Numbered from the stretch's first letter, positions 15,487 to 26,809 are shown. The stretch: 64,000 bases of DNA from CAVQBC01 sp963710665 (GCA_963710665.1 CAVQBC010000003.1:1116001-1180000); one strand, 5' to 3'. The notes: generated from the sequence alone by a model not told the origin. Translations and numbers: made by a program.

Positions 15487-16206
15487 TTACGCGAAGAGTC
15501 TCGGGTCGTTCGTGATCACGCCGGTGACGCCGAGGCCGGCGAGCCGGCGGATGAGGGCGGCGTCGTCCACGGTCCACACGTAGAGCTCGCCGCCGGCGTC
15601 GCGGACGGTGCTGACGAGCGACGGCGTGATGAGGCGCCAGTGGGCCATCACCGCGTCGCAGCGACCCTCGCCGAGGTGGCGGGCGGCGGTGGCCGGGAGC
15701 CGGCGGCGCACCCAGGCCGCGGCGCCGTAGACGGGGATCGCCCACACGATCGACTTCGTGTAGTCGCGTCGCACCCGCGGCACCGACCAGCCGAGCCGCA
15801 GCGCGGGCTCGAGCGCCCGGACGGCGACGAGGCTGCGCATGTACATCGAGGACACGAGCGTGCGCCCGACGAGGTCGCGCTCCTGCAGCGCGCGCACGAC
15901 GCGCGCCTCGTAGCCGGGCAGCTTGAGGTCGACGTCGAGGTCGACGCCGGCGAACGCCGGCGAGGCGAGGTGGTCGAGGCCCTCCTCGAGCGTCGGCGCG
16001 GCGCTGAGGTCGTGCTCGTAGTCGTGCGCCAGCAGCAGGCGCGTGGTGTCGAGCGCGCGCTGGTCCTCGGGCAGCACGTCGAACTCGATCATGTCGACGT
16101 CGGCGGCCAGGGCGGCGTCGAAGGACGCGCGGGTGTTGCCGGGCGCGAGGTGGTCGGCGCCCTTGTGGCCGACCCGTCGCAGGCGCGTCGCGGTCAGGTC
16201 TGACAC
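15487..16206 (-). CDS. Glycerophosphodiester phosphodiesterase (GDPD)
   Basis: 239 aa from GTG 16206, giving the start MSDLTATRLRRVGHKGA. The family hallmarks are present: RVGHKGADHLAPGNTRASF (catalytic His, Asn-Thr), MIEFDVLPED (Glu/Asp metal ligands) and DLDVDLKL, with YVWTVDD and GVITNDP at the end. It hydrolyses glycerophosphodiesters to glycerol-3-phosphate. There is no signal peptide, so it is cytosolic. It overlaps the glycosylase gene by 13 bp. Confidence 0.9.
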   Translation of the reverse strand: MSDLTATRLRRVGHKGADHLAPGNTRASFDAALAADVDMIEFDVLPEDQRALDTTRLLLAHDYEHDLSAAPTLEEGLDHLASPAFAGVDLDVDLKLPGYEARVVRALQERDLVGRTLVSSMYMRSLVAVRALEPALRLGWSVPRVRRDYTKSIVWAIPVYGAAAWVRRRLPATAARHLGEGRCDAVMAHWRLITPSLVSTVRDAGGELYVWTVDDAALIRRLAGLGVTGVITNDPRLFA

Positions 16207-16976
16207 CGCGGGCACCAGAACGTCGGCCGGTTGTCCTCCCACTGCCCGCGCACCTCGATGCGCGAGGCGTCCCGGCAGCGCGGGCAGGCGACGCCCGCGC
16301 GGCCGTAGATGCGCCGGTGGCGGGTCTGGTTGCCGTCGCGCGCGGACTCCTGCATGCGCGGCCGGCACGCGTCGACGATCGCGAGCGCGTCGGCGTCGGA
16401 GACCGCGCCGGTCGCCCGCCACGGGTCGATGCCCGCCTCGAAGCAGCCCTCGACCTTCCACAGGTTGCCGATGCCGGCCACCGTGCGCTGGTCGAGCAGC
16501 GCGTCGCCGATCGGCCGCGTGGGGTCGTCGGCGCGCAGGCGGCGCAGGAAGCGCTCGCGGTCGAACTCGGGGGCGAGGATGTCGGGCCCGAGGGCGGCGA
16601 TGCGCTGATCGAAGCGGACGCGCCCGTCGGTCATCAGCTCGAGCACGGGGCCGCCGAGCTGGAGCACCTCGTGCTCGCCGCGACGCAGCACGAGCCAGGT
16701 GCGCGGCGAGGGGCGGGCACGCCCGCTGTCACGCCGGCGGATCCGCCACGAGCCGGTCATGCGCAGGTGCGAGTGGATCGTCAGCCCGCCGTCGAAGCGC
16801 AGGAAGAGGTGCTTGCCGTGGACGTCGACCGCCGTGATCTCCCGGCCGCCGAGGCGCTCGGGCCAGCGATCGCGCCCGAAGCGGGGATGCGGGGTCTCGA
16901 GCGCGTCGGGGACGTGCCCGGCGAGCACCGGCCGCATGCGGTTCGCGACGTAGTGGATGGTGTCGCCCTCGGGCAT
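16194..16976 (-). CDS. Fpg/Nei family DNA glycosylase (Nei2-like)
   Basis: 260 aa. The N-terminus MPEGDTIHYVANRM carries the catalytic Pro2-Glu3 and follows the Nei2-type MPEGDT rather than the Fpg MPELPE pattern. The helix-two-turn-helix (ALLDQRTVAGIGNLWKVEGCF) and the C-terminal zinc finger (CPRC...FWCPRCQT) are intact. It removes oxidised bases with AP-lyase activity. AGGGTA on the plus strand at 16983-16988 (TACCCT on the coding strand) ends 6 nt before the ATG, so the mRNA is probably leaderless. Confidence 0.93.
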   Translation of the reverse strand: MPEGDTIHYVANRMRPVLAGHVPDALETPHPRFGRDRWPERLGGREITAVDVHGKHLFLRFDGGLTIHSHLRMTGSWRIRRRDSGRARPSPRTWLVLRRGEHEVLQLGGPVLELMTDGRVRFDQRIAALGPDILAPEFDRERFLRRLRADDPTRPIGDALLDQRTVAGIGNLWKVEGCFEAGIDPWRATGAVSDADALAIVDACRPRMQESARDGNQTRHRRIYGRAGVACPRCRDASRIEVRGQWEDNRPTFWCPRCQT

Positions 16977-16982
16977 GCGTCA

Positions 16983-16988
16983 AGGGTA
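16983..16988 (-). promoter_or_regulatory. -10 box (TACCCT) for leaderless glycosylase gene
   Basis: TACCCT on the minus strand ends 6 nt upstream of ATG 16976. Confidence 0.5.
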
Positions 16989-17064
16989 TTCGCGGCGCGC
17001 CCCCGCGTCGCCGGTCTGCGGACCAGTTTCCGGACCGGTTGCCGCGCTCATAGGTCAACCTCCG

Positions 17065-17109
17065 CGAGATCGGCGAAGCCGATCTCGACAGCGACGGCGA
17101 AGCCGTCGC
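17065..17109 (-). terminator. Two tandem GAA-loop hairpins after lhr
   Basis: CGAGATCGGC (17065-17074) and GCCGATCTCG (17078-17087) form a perfect 10-bp stem with loop GAA (TTC on the minus strand). GCGACGGC (17091-17098) and GCCGTCGC (17102-17109) form a perfect 8-bp stem with the same loop. They begin 3 bp after the lhr stop on the minus strand and have no T tract. Confidence 0.55.
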
Positions 17110-17112
17110 CGC

Positions 17113-20100
17113 TCACGCCGTCAGCGTCAGCCGGCGCGGCCCGGCGCGGAAGCCGAGGTCGATCAGGCGGTCCTCCCAGGCGGAGCCCACCACCGCCTCG
17201 CCGTCGACCCGCTCGAGCGCGAGCCGGCGGATACGGCCGCGGCGGACCGCGTCGGCGAGCGCCTCCATGGAGGGCTCGATGCGCGGATCGTCGTCGGGGA
17301 CGAGGACCTGCAGCCCCTTGCCGCCGCGCTCCACGTAGAGGACGGGCTCCGCGCCCGTCAGCACGACGTAGGCGCCCGCCACGCGCGAGGGCCGCCGGGC
17401 GCCCTCGCGCTGCGGCCACTTCAGGGCCGCGCCGTACGGCTGCGCGGGGTCGGTGGCGGCGAGGACGGTCGGCGGCGCGGCGTCGTCGTCGCGCTGGGCG
17501 CGCAGGCGCTCCACGGCGCCGGGCAGCGCGAACTGGGCGCCGCCGAGGCCTTCGATGAAGTAGCCGCGGCGGGCGACGCCGACGGTCTCGAGCGCGGCGA
17601 GCTGGTCGTACAGCGACGAGAAGCCGCCCGGGATGCCCTCGGCCAGCACCTGCTCGCGGGTGACGATCCCGTAGCGCTCGAGCAGCAGCTCCGCCTGCGC
17701 GCGGCGGCGGGCGACGGGGTCGCCGTCGCCGGACGCGAACAGGCGGTCGGTCAGCGACCAGCGGCCCTGGACCTGCGCCTGGGCGCCCGTGCGGCGGGAG
17801 CTGAAGCGCCGCCGGCCGGCGCGCTCGGCGCGGGCGCGCTGCGACCACGGCGTGGCGGCCGCGAGCTTGGGGGAGCGCAGCGGCGCGAACGCGTCGTTGG
17901 TCGCCTCGCCCGCCCACACGAGGTCCCACAGCGCCTCCTGCAGCTCCTCGGTGGTGAGCCCCTCGACGTCGACGAGCAGGTCGGTGAAGAAGCACGCCCC
18001 GCCGCGCAGGCGCTCACGGATCGCCTCGTGCGCAGGCTCGGCGGGCGCCGCGGAGGCACCCGGCGGCGGGCCGAGCACCGGGGCGTCCTCGCGGAAGTAC
18101 AGCGCCACGCGACCGGTGCTGCGGCCGAGCGCGCCGGCGCCGACCCACACGACCTCGCCCGAGGCGCACAGCTGGTCGAGCCACGACGGCGACCAGGCGC
18201 CGACGCGGCGCGGCAGCACGTCGCGCTCCCACACCTCGGCGGGCAGGGCGAGGCCCTGCAGGGGGATCAGCACCTCGCGCAGGCGGTCGGGCCCGGCGCC
18301 GCCGGGCGGGTGGCGGTCGACGCCCTGCCAGCTCGGCATGAAGCGCGCCAGCGCCCGCTGGTCGGCGGGCTCGATCTCCTTGCGCAGCGCGGCGAGCGAG
18401 GCGCGGCGCAGGCGGCGCAGGACCTCGGGATCGCACCACTCGCGCTCGGTGCCGCCGGGCCGCAGCTCCCCGCGCACCAGCTCGCCCGCCTCCTCGAGGC
18501 CCTCGAGCACCGGCTCGAGCGCGATCCCGTAGCGCTCCCGCAGCGCGCGCGACTCGAACGGGCCATGGACGCGGGCGTACCGGCGCACGAGCCGCTCGAG
18601 CGCGTCGGGCACGTCGGTGAGGAAGGCGTCGGGCAGGCCGGAGGGCGGCACGGCGCCGAGCGCGTCGCGGAACAGGCCGGCGTCCTCGGCGGCCACCCAG
18701 CGGCGCTCGCCGCCCACGCGCAGGACGACCGCGCGGCGCTCCCCGGCGAGCTGCTCGAGCCAGCCCGCCGCGTCGCCGCCGGGCGCGACCCGCGCGGCCG
18801 CCTCCTCGCCGGTGAGGTCGCCGAGGCGCCGCAGGACGTCGTGCAGGGCGTCGGCGGTCTCCGCCCGCGTGCGCTCGGAGAGGCGCTGCAGGTCGGCCTC
18901 CACCTGCTCGAGCGCGCCGGGGTCGATCAGCTCGCGCAGCTCCTCCTGGCCGAGCAGCTCGCGCAGCAGCTCACGGTCGAGCGCCAGCGCGGCGGCGCGG
19001 CGCTCGGCGTTGGGCGTGTCGCCCTCGTACATGTAGGTGGCGACGTAGTCGAACAGCAGCGACGAGGCAAACGGCGAGGCGGTCGGCGTCTCGACCTCGA
19101 CGAGCGAGAGCTCCCGCGAGTGCAGCCGCCGCAGCAGGTCGGTGAGCGCGGGGACGTCGAAGACGTCGCGCAGGCACTCGCGGTAGGTCTCGAGCACGAT
19201 CGGGAACTGCGCGTAGCGCCGCGCGACCTCGAGGAGCGTCTGCGACTTCAGGCGCTGCTGCCACAGCGGCGTGCGCCGGCCGGGATAGGCGCGGGGGATC
19301 AGCAGCGCGCGGCCGGCGTTCTCGCGGAAGCGGGCGCCGAACAGCGCCGAGCCCCCGAGCTCGCCGACCACCCGGTCCTCGAGCTCGTCGGGGTCGATGA
19401 GCACGAGGTCGGCGCCCGGCGGCTCGTCGGCGTCGGGGAGGTGGACGATGATCCCGTCGTCGGACCAGATCGCGTCGGCCTCGAGGCCGTGCTCATCGCG
19501 GATCTTCGCCGACAGCGCGAGGCCCCAGGCCGCGTGGACGCGGCCGCCGAAGGGCGACAGCACGCACAGGCGCCAGTCGCCGATCTCGTCGCGGAAGCGC
19601 TCGACGACCACCGTGCGGTCGCTCGGCACGACGCGCGTGGCGTCCTGCTGCTCGCGCAGGTAGTCGACGAGGTTGCGGGCGGCGCGCTCGTCGAGGTCGT
19701 ACTCGCGCTCGAGCGTCTCCGGGTCCTGCTCGACCGCCCAGCGCGCGAACTCGCCGATGGCGGCGCCGAGCTCGGGCGGGCGGCCGATCCCCTCGCCCTT
19801 CCAGAACGGGACCGCGCCGGGCACGCCGGGCGCGGGGGAGACGACCACGCGGTCGCGCGTGATGTCCTCGATCCGCCAGCTCGTCGCACCGAGCAGGAAG
19901 ACCTGGCCGGGCCGCGCCTCGTAGACCATCTCCTCGTCGAGCTCGCCGACGCGCCGGCCGTCCGGCAGGTTGACCGAGAACAGGCCGCGGTCGGGGATGG
20001 TGCCCGCGTTGGTGACCGCGAGCGCGCGGGCGCCGCGGCGGGCGCGCAGGCTGCCGGCGACCCGGTCCCACACGATGCGGGGCCGCAGCTCGCCGAACTC

Positions 20101-21522
20101 CTCCGAGGGATAGCGGCCGTCGAGCATGTCGAGGACGTTCTCGAGCTGGGCGCGCGAGAGGTCCGCGTAGGAGTGGGTGCGGCCGAGCAGGGCGTGGAGG
20201 GCGTCGACCGACAGGCCGTCGTCCCCGGCCGCGGCGGCCATCGCGACGATCTGCTGGGCGAGTACGTCGAGCGGGTTGCGGGGCACGACCGTCGTCTCGA
20301 TCAGGCCCTCGCGCATGCGCCGGGCGACGACCGCGCACTCGAGCAGGTCGGCGCGGAACTTGGGGAAGATGCGGCCCTTGGAGACCTCGCCGACGTTGTG
20401 GCCGGCGCGGCCGATGCGCTGCAGCCCGGCGGTGACCGACTTCGGCGACTCGACCTGGAGCACGAGGTCGATCGCGCCCATGTCGATCCCGAGCTCGAGG
20501 CTCGAGGTCGCCACGAGGCAGGGCAGCTCGCCCGCCTTGAGCTGGTCCTCGACGAGCAGGCGCTCCTCGCGGGCCAGCGAGCCATGGTGGGCGCGGGCCA
20601 GCTCGCGGTACGGGCGCCCGGCCTCCTCGTCCTCGCGCGCGGCCAGCTCGTTGAGCCGCAGCGCGAGGCGCTCGGCCCCGCGCCGGTTGTTGACGAACAC
20701 GAGCGTCGAGCGGTGCTCGCGGACCAGCTTGAGCAGCTCGGGGTAGATCGCCGGCCAGATCGACTTGCGCGTCGCCTCCTGGCCGCTGAAGGGATCGAGC
20801 TCGCCGTCGCGGGGCTCGTCGGGCTCGACCATCGACTCGACCGGCACGTGGATCTTGAGGTCGAGCGGCTTGCGCACGCCGGTGTCGACGATCGTGCACC
20901 TGCGGTGCGGCCCGACCATGAACCGCCCGACCTCCTCGAGCGGGTTCTGGGTGGCGCTCAGGCCGATCCGCTGGACGTCGCGGCCGGCCTGCTCGGCGAG
21001 CCGCTCGAGCGTGACCGCCAGGTGGGCGCCGCGCTTGGTCTGGGCGACGGCGTGGATCTCGTCGACGATCACCCACTCGGTCTCGGAGAAGATCTCGCGC
21101 GCCTGGCTCGTGAGCATCAGGTAGAGCGACTCCGGCGTGGTGATGAGCACGTCGGGCGGGTGGCGCAGCATGTCGCGGCGGTCGCGCTGGGGCGTGTCGC
21201 CGGTGCGGATCGCGACCTTCACGTCGCCCGGCCCGGCGATGCCCCGCAGCGGCGCGCGCAGGTTCTTCTCGACGTCGTAGGAGAGCGCCTTCAGCGGCGA
21301 GACGTAGACGAGCCGCGTACGGTCGGCGCTCGGCTCGGCGACGAGGCGGTCGAGCGCCCACAGGAAGGCGGCGAGCGTCTTGCCCGATCCCGTCGGCGCC
21401 GAGATCAGCGTGTGGTCGCCGGTCGAGATCGCCGGCCAGGCCTGCGCCTGGGCGGGGGTGGGCGCCGCGAACGCCCTCGCGAACCAGTCACTGACCTGAG
21501 GTGTGAAGGCGGAGAGCGCCAC
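17113..21522 (-). CDS. lhr: Lhr-type ATP-dependent DNA helicase
   Basis: About 1469 aa, the length of mycobacterial Lhr (long form). Helicase motifs are intact: Walker A APTGSGKT near residue 43, DEIH near 155, SAT near 190 and QRIGRAGHN in motif VI. The winged-helix and large C-terminal Lhr regions follow; the C-terminal half resembles AlkZ/HTH_42-type glycosylase modules (for example TNDAFAPLR). It is a 3'-5' helicase in DNA repair. GTG 21522 is chosen because TACCCT ends 6 nt upstream; TTG 21525 is one codon earlier. It sits next to other repair genes (glycosylase, UDG). Confidence 0.95.
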   Translation of the reverse strand: MALSAFTPQVSDWFARAFAAPTPAQAQAWPAISTGDHTLISAPTGSGKTLAAFLWALDRLVAEPSADRTRLVYVSPLKALSYDVEKNLRAPLRGIAGPGDVKVAIRTGDTPQRDRRDMLRHPPDVLITTPESLYLMLTSQAREIFSETEWVIVDEIHAVAQTKRGAHLAVTLERLAEQAGRDVQRIGLSATQNPLEEVGRFMVGPHRRCTIVDTGVRKPLDLKIHVPVESMVEPDEPRDGELDPFSGQEATRKSIWPAIYPELLKLVREHRSTLVFVNNRRGAERLALRLNELAAREDEEAGRPYRELARAHHGSLAREERLLVEDQLKAGELPCLVATSSLELGIDMGAIDLVLQVESPKSVTAGLQRIGRAGHNVGEVSKGRIFPKFRADLLECAVVARRMREGLIETTVVPRNPLDVLAQQIVAMAAAAGDDGLSVDALHALLGRTHSYADLSRAQLENVLDMLDGRYPSEEFGELRPRIVWDRVAGSLRARRGARALAVTNAGTIPDRGLFSVNLPDGRRVGELDEEMVYEARPGQVFLLGATSWRIEDITRDRVVVSPAPGVPGAVPFWKGEGIGRPPELGAAIGEFARWAVEQDPETLEREYDLDERAARNLVDYLREQQDATRVVPSDRTVVVERFRDEIGDWRLCVLSPFGGRVHAAWGLALSAKIRDEHGLEADAIWSDDGIIVHLPDADEPPGADLVLIDPDELEDRVVGELGGSALFGARFRENAGRALLIPRAYPGRRTPLWQQRLKSQTLLEVARRYAQFPIVLETYRECLRDVFDVPALTDLLRRLHSRELSLVEVETPTASPFASSLLFDYVATYMYEGDTPNAERRAAALALDRELLRELLGQEELRELIDPGALEQVEADLQRLSERTRAETADALHDVLRRLGDLTGEEAAARVAPGGDAAGWLEQLAGERRAVVLRVGGERRWVAAEDAGLFRDALGAVPPSGLPDAFLTDVPDALERLVRRYARVHGPFESRALRERYGIALEPVLEGLEEAGELVRGELRPGGTEREWCDPEVLRRLRRASLAALRKEIEPADQRALARFMPSWQGVDRHPPGGAGPDRLREVLIPLQGLALPAEVWERDVLPRRVGAWSPSWLDQLCASGEVVWVGAGALGRSTGRVALYFREDAPVLGPPPGASAAPAEPAHEAIRERLRGGACFFTDLLVDVEGLTTEELQEALWDLVWAGEATNDAFAPLRSPKLAAATPWSQRARAERAGRRRFSSRRTGAQAQVQGRWSLTDRLFASGDGDPVARRRAQAELLLERYGIVTREQVLAEGIPGGFSSLYDQLAALETVGVARRGYFIEGLGGAQFALPGAVERLRAQRDDDAAPPTVLAATDPAQPYGAALKWPQREGARRPSRVAGAYVVLTGAEPVLYVERGGKGLQVLVPDDDPRIEPSMEALADAVRRGRIRRLALERVDGEAVVGSAWEDRLIDLGFRAGPRRLTLTA

Positions 21523-21528
21523 CAATCC

Positions 21529-21534
21529 AGGGTA
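21529..21534 (-). promoter_or_regulatory. -10 box (TACCCT) for leaderless lhr
   Basis: TACCCT on the minus strand ends 6 nt before GTG 21522. This decides GTG over the TTG one codon upstream. Confidence 0.5.
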
Positions 21535-21586
21535 CCCGTGCCGCCCTGGTGTTCACGGGGGTTAACCGGCCGCCGCCGCGGCGTGC

Positions 21587-22006
21587 TCAGACCGCGATCC
21601 GGCGGTCCGCGGCGTCGATGGCGAGGTCGTTGATGCTCGCGTAGCGGCGGCGCATGAGCCCCGTGTCGTCGAACTCCCACATCTCGTTGCCGTAGCTGCG
21701 CCACCACTGGCCGTCGCCGTCGCGGCTCTCGTACTCGAAGCGCACGGCGATGCGGTTGCCCGCGAAGGTCCACAGCTCCTTGCGCAGGCGATAGTCGAGC
21801 TCGCGCGCCCACTTGCGCTCGAGGAAGTCCACGATCGCGGCGCGACCGCTGAAGAACTCGTGGCGGTTGCGCCACTCGGAGTCCTCGGTGTAGGCGAGGG
21901 CGACTCGCTCGGGGTCGCGGGTGTTCCACGCGTCCTGCGCGGCCTTGACCTTCGCGCGGGCGGTCTCCTCGGTGAACGGCGGGCGGATGTCGGTCGGTGC
22001 GGGCAC
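21587..22006 (-). CDS. NTF2-like fold protein, DUF1348 family
   Basis: 139 aa. The N-terminus (FTEETARAKVKAAQDAWNTRDPERVALAYTEDSEWRNR) and the segment WARELDYRLRKELWTFAGNRIAVRFEYES match the DUF1348 group of SnoaL/NTF2-like proteins. The function of this group is unknown. The ribosome site AGGAGG lies just before the ATG. It is the last gene of a UDG - MFS - DUF1348 operon, 20 bp after the MFS stop. Confidence 0.88.
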   Translation of the reverse strand: MPAPTDIRPPFTEETARAKVKAAQDAWNTRDPERVALAYTEDSEWRNRHEFFSGRAAIVDFLERKWARELDYRLRKELWTFAGNRIAVRFEYESRDGDGQWWRSYGNEMWEFDDTGLMRRRYASINDLAIDAADRRIAV

Positions 22007-22026
22007 GGCGTCCTCCTGGCGCGGGG

Positions 22027-23229
22027 TCAGCCGGCGGGCGCGCCGGCGGGGTGCAACGTATTACGGCAGGCGACGGCGATGATCGCCCCGATCCCCGCGG
22101 CGGCCGTCGCGACCAGGAACGCGGGCCGCCAGCCGGATGCCTCCACGATCCCGCCCGCCATCGCCGAGCCGATCGCGATGCCGCCGACGAACGCCGTCAC
22201 CGGCCAGGTGTAGGCCTCGGTCCGCGCCCCCGGCGGCGCGACCCAGCCGATCAGCTCGTTGCGGGTCGCGAGCAGCGGGGCGATGAACATGCCCGCGGGG
22301 ATCACCAGCACGGCCATCACGGCAGGCGACGGCGCGGCCGCCATCGGCAGCAGGCTGAGCGGGAGCAGGCCGGCCACCGCGAGGTGCACGCGGCCGAGCG
22401 GCGGCCGGTGCGAGAGCGCGCCGTAGACGAGCCCGCCCACCGCGCTGCCCGCGGACCACACGGCGAGCAGGAGGCCCGCCAGCTCGGCGGCGCCGCTCGC
22501 GTGGCTGAAGGCCGGCAGCGCGACCTCGCAGATCCCGATGCCGATCCCGGCCGGCAGCGACGTGAGCACGAGGCTGCGGACGCCGGGCGAGCGCAGCGCC
22601 CCGAGGACGCCGGCGCGGCTCGCCTCCCGGTCCGGCTGGATGGCGCGCGACGGCGGCAGCGCGGTGAACGCGAGCGTGCCCGCGATCACGCTCGCCGCCG
22701 AGATGATCAGCGCGGTGGCGGGGGAGGCCAGCGCCGCGATCGCGGCCGTGAGCAGCGGGCCGAGGACGAAGATGACCTCGATCGACACCGAGTCCAGCGC
22801 GTACGCGGCCTGGAGGAGCTGCGGCCGGTCGCGCAGCAGGTCGGGCCACATGGAGCGCAGGACCGCGGACGTCGGCGGCATCGCGAACCCCGCGGCGAAC
22901 CCGCAGGCGACCAGCACGGCGACCGGCGCGCCGAGCTCGCCGGAGACGACCAGCGCGCCCAGGGCGCTCGCGTGGATGACGGCGAGCGGCACGAGCACGC
23001 GCCGCTGGCCGAAGCGGTCGACGAAGCGCCCCTGCACCGGCGCGCCGATGCCGCTGCCCGCGGCCAGCGCCCCCGCCACGCCGCCCGCGATCGCGAACGA
23101 CCCGGTGCTGGCGCGCAGGTAGAGCACGATCGCCAGGGCGTTGATCCCGATCGGGAAGCGCGCCGCGAGCGTCGCCGCCACGAGCGCCGCCACGTACGGC
23201 ACGCGCAGGACCTCGCCGTAGCGGCGCAT
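22027..23229 (-). CDS. MFS transporter, 12 membrane helices
   Basis: 400 aa with about 12 hydrophobic segments. The loop 2-3 motif GRFVDRFGQRRVL is the typical MFS signature. The start ATG shares its A with the stop of the upstream UDG gene (TGATG), so translation is coupled. The substrate is unknown; the protein resembles small-molecule or sugar efflux permeases. Confidence 0.88.
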   Translation of the reverse strand: MRRYGEVLRVPYVAALVAATLAARFPIGINALAIVLYLRASTGSFAIAGGVAGALAAGSGIGAPVQGRFVDRFGQRRVLVPLAVIHASALGALVVSGELGAPVAVLVACGFAAGFAMPPTSAVLRSMWPDLLRDRPQLLQAAYALDSVSIEVIFVLGPLLTAAIAALASPATALIISAASVIAGTLAFTALPPSRAIQPDREASRAGVLGALRSPGVRSLVLTSLPAGIGIGICEVALPAFSHASGAAELAGLLLAVWSAGSAVGGLVYGALSHRPPLGRVHLAVAGLLPLSLLPMAAAPSPAVMAVLVIPAGMFIAPLLATRNELIGWVAPPGARTEAYTWPVTAFVGGIAIGSAMAGGIVEASGWRPAFLVATAAAGIGAIIAVACRNTLHPAGAPAG

Positions 23230-23987
23230 CAGGCGGCGCCCCGGACCGGCGCCCCTGCGGCCAACTCCCGCGCGCGGGTGAACACCGCGTCCAGCATCGC
23301 GGGCGTGAGCTTGCCGGTGAACGTGTTCTGTTGGCTCGGGTGGTAGGTCCCGAGGAGCGCGAGCCGCGCGCCCGCGGCCTCGGCGCCGTGGCCGAAGCGG
23401 GGGCGCGGGCGCGGCGCCGGGTCGCCGAGCGCCGCGCGCAGGCGCAGCCCGGCGTCCCAGGCGAAGGCGCCGAGGCAGACGATCACGCGGAGCGCGCCGA
23501 GCTCACGCGCCTCGGCCTCGAGCCAGGGCGCGCAGGTGTCGCGCTCCTCGGGGGTCGGGCGGTTGGCGGGCGGCGCGCAGCGGACGGCGGCCGCGATGAA
23601 GCAGTCGGCGAGGCGCAGGCCGTCGTCGATCGAGACCGCGGCCGGGCGGTTGGCGAAGCCGGTGCGGTGCAGGGAGGCGAACAGGAAGTCGCCGGATCGG
23701 TCGCCGGTGAATACCCGGCCGGTGCGGTTGGCGCCGTGGGCGGCGGGCGCCAACCCGAGGAGGAGCACGCGCGCGTCCGGGTCGCCGAACCCCGGGACCG
23801 GGCGGCCCCAGTAGTCCCAGTCGCGGAACGCCGCGCGCTTCTCGCGCGCGACCTGCTCGCGCCACTCCACGAGGCGCGGGCACCGGCGGCAGCGCACCAT
23901 CTCGTCCTCGAGCCGTGCGAGCTCCGGCGGGAACGCCGCCGCGGCGTCCGCGGCCGGGAGCCGGGGCACGGACGCTCGCTCCTGCAT
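23229..23987 (-). CDS. Uracil-DNA glycosylase, family 5 (UdgB type)
   Basis: 252 aa. The Fe-S ligand set C33, C36, C137 and C152 (CRRC ... CAPPANRPTPEERDTC) is that of the 4Fe-4S UDG families. Motif A is GLAPAAHGANRTGR, which lacks the usual polar water-activating residue as family 5 does, and motif B is HPSQQNTFTG. It removes uracil and deaminated purines. TACCAT lies 9 nt before the ATG. It heads the operon with the MFS and DUF1348 genes. Confidence 0.92.
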   Translation of the reverse strand: MQERASVPRLPAADAAAAFPPELARLEDEMVRCRRCPRLVEWREQVAREKRAAFRDWDYWGRPVPGFGDPDARVLLLGLAPAAHGANRTGRVFTGDRSGDFLFASLHRTGFANRPAAVSIDDGLRLADCFIAAAVRCAPPANRPTPEERDTCAPWLEAEARELGALRVIVCLGAFAWDAGLRLRAALGDPAPRPRPRFGHGAEAAGARLALLGTYHPSQQNTFTGKLTPAMLDAVFTRARELAAGAPVRGAA

Positions 23988-24041
23988 GGCCCGTCGATGG
24001 TAGTCGTCGCCGCGCCCGCAGCCATTACCCTCTCAGGGCCG

Positions 24042-24455
24042 ATGCGCCGACTCACGCTCCTCCTCGCGCTCCTCGCCGCCCTCGCCCTCGCCGGCTGCGG
24101 GCAGGCCTCGTCCGAGTCCTCCGCCGACAAGTTCAAGGGCGATCAGAAGGCCGTCGCCGAGGTCGTCGAGAACCTCCAGGACGCCGGCGAGCGCAAGGAC
24201 GCCGAGCGCATCTGCAACGACATCCTCGCCCCCTCGCTGGTCGCGCAGGTCAAGGCCGCGGGGTCCGACTGCGCGGCGCAGATGAAGGCCTCGCTCGACG
24301 ACGCCGACGAGTACGAGCTCCAGGTCCAGAGCGTCACCGTGAAGGGCAACCGCGCCGAGGCCGAGGTCAAGGGCAAGGGGAGCGAGACCGCGACGATGGC
24401 GCTCGTCAAGGAGCGCGGCGGCTGGCGGATCGCCGACCTGGGCGCCCCGGCCTAG
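24042..24455 (+). CDS. Small lipoprotein with NTF2-like domain
   Basis: 137 aa from ATG 24042. The lipobox LAGC ends the signal peptide (MRRLTLLLALLAALALAGC). The mature part (QKAVAEVVENLQDAGERKDAERICNDILAP ... ATMALVKERGGWRIADLG) has the helix-strand pattern and closing GGWRI motif of SnoaL/DUF4878-like lipoproteins. It is anchored outside the membrane; its ligand is unknown. TACCCT at 24026-24031 is a likely -10 box. Its stop overlaps the isochorismatase remnant on the other strand by 4 bp. Confidence 0.82.
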   Translation: MRRLTLLLALLAALALAGCGQASSESSADKFKGDQKAVAEVVENLQDAGERKDAERICNDILAPSLVAQVKAAGSDCAAQMKASLDDADEYELQVQSVTVKGNRAEAEVKGKGSETATMALVKERGGWRIADLGAPA

Positions 24456-24706
24456 CCGAACGCGTCGGTCCCCGGGACGACGGTGGCGCGCATGTTGCGC
24501 TCCATCATCTTCAGCGCCGCGTCCCCCAGCTCGGGGTCGAGCGGCACGACCGCGTCGCGCGCGACCCGCACCTCGAACCCGCGCACGTAGGCGTCGAGCG
24601 CGGAGTAGAGGATGCACTGCTCCGCGACCTGCGCGGCCAGCACCTCGCCGTCCTCGTGGTCGTACGGGTTGAGCATGTCGATCACGATCGTGGCGACGTT
24701 GGACAC
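24452..24706 (-). pseudogene. Isochorismatase-family hydrolase remnant with internal deletion
   Basis: 84 aa from GTG 24706 (ribosome site GGAAGG). The family N-terminus TIVIDMLNPYDHEDGE with the catalytic Asp is joined directly to the C-terminal part AQVAEQCILYSALDAY (catalytic Cys) and ends in ALKMMERNMRATVV. Normal members are about 180-190 aa; roughly 100-110 residues in between, including the catalytic Lys, are missing. The frame is preserved, so a short protein may be made, but it cannot form the Asp-Lys-Cys site. Confidence 0.75.
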
Positions 24707-24775
24707 GGCCCAGACCTTCCCGGCCGGGGCCGATCGACACCGGAGCGCGATTCCGGGTAGGAGTGTCGCCCGAGC

Positions 24776-26803
<2,028 letters not shown>

Positions 26804-26809
26804 ACCGGT

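Noticed and set aside
16957..21633. Very long open frame on the plus strand opposite lhr
   Set aside because: It is an antisense shadow typical of high-GC coding; its protein is low-complexity Arg/Ala/Gly/Leu, while the minus strand encodes a complete Lhr with all motifs.
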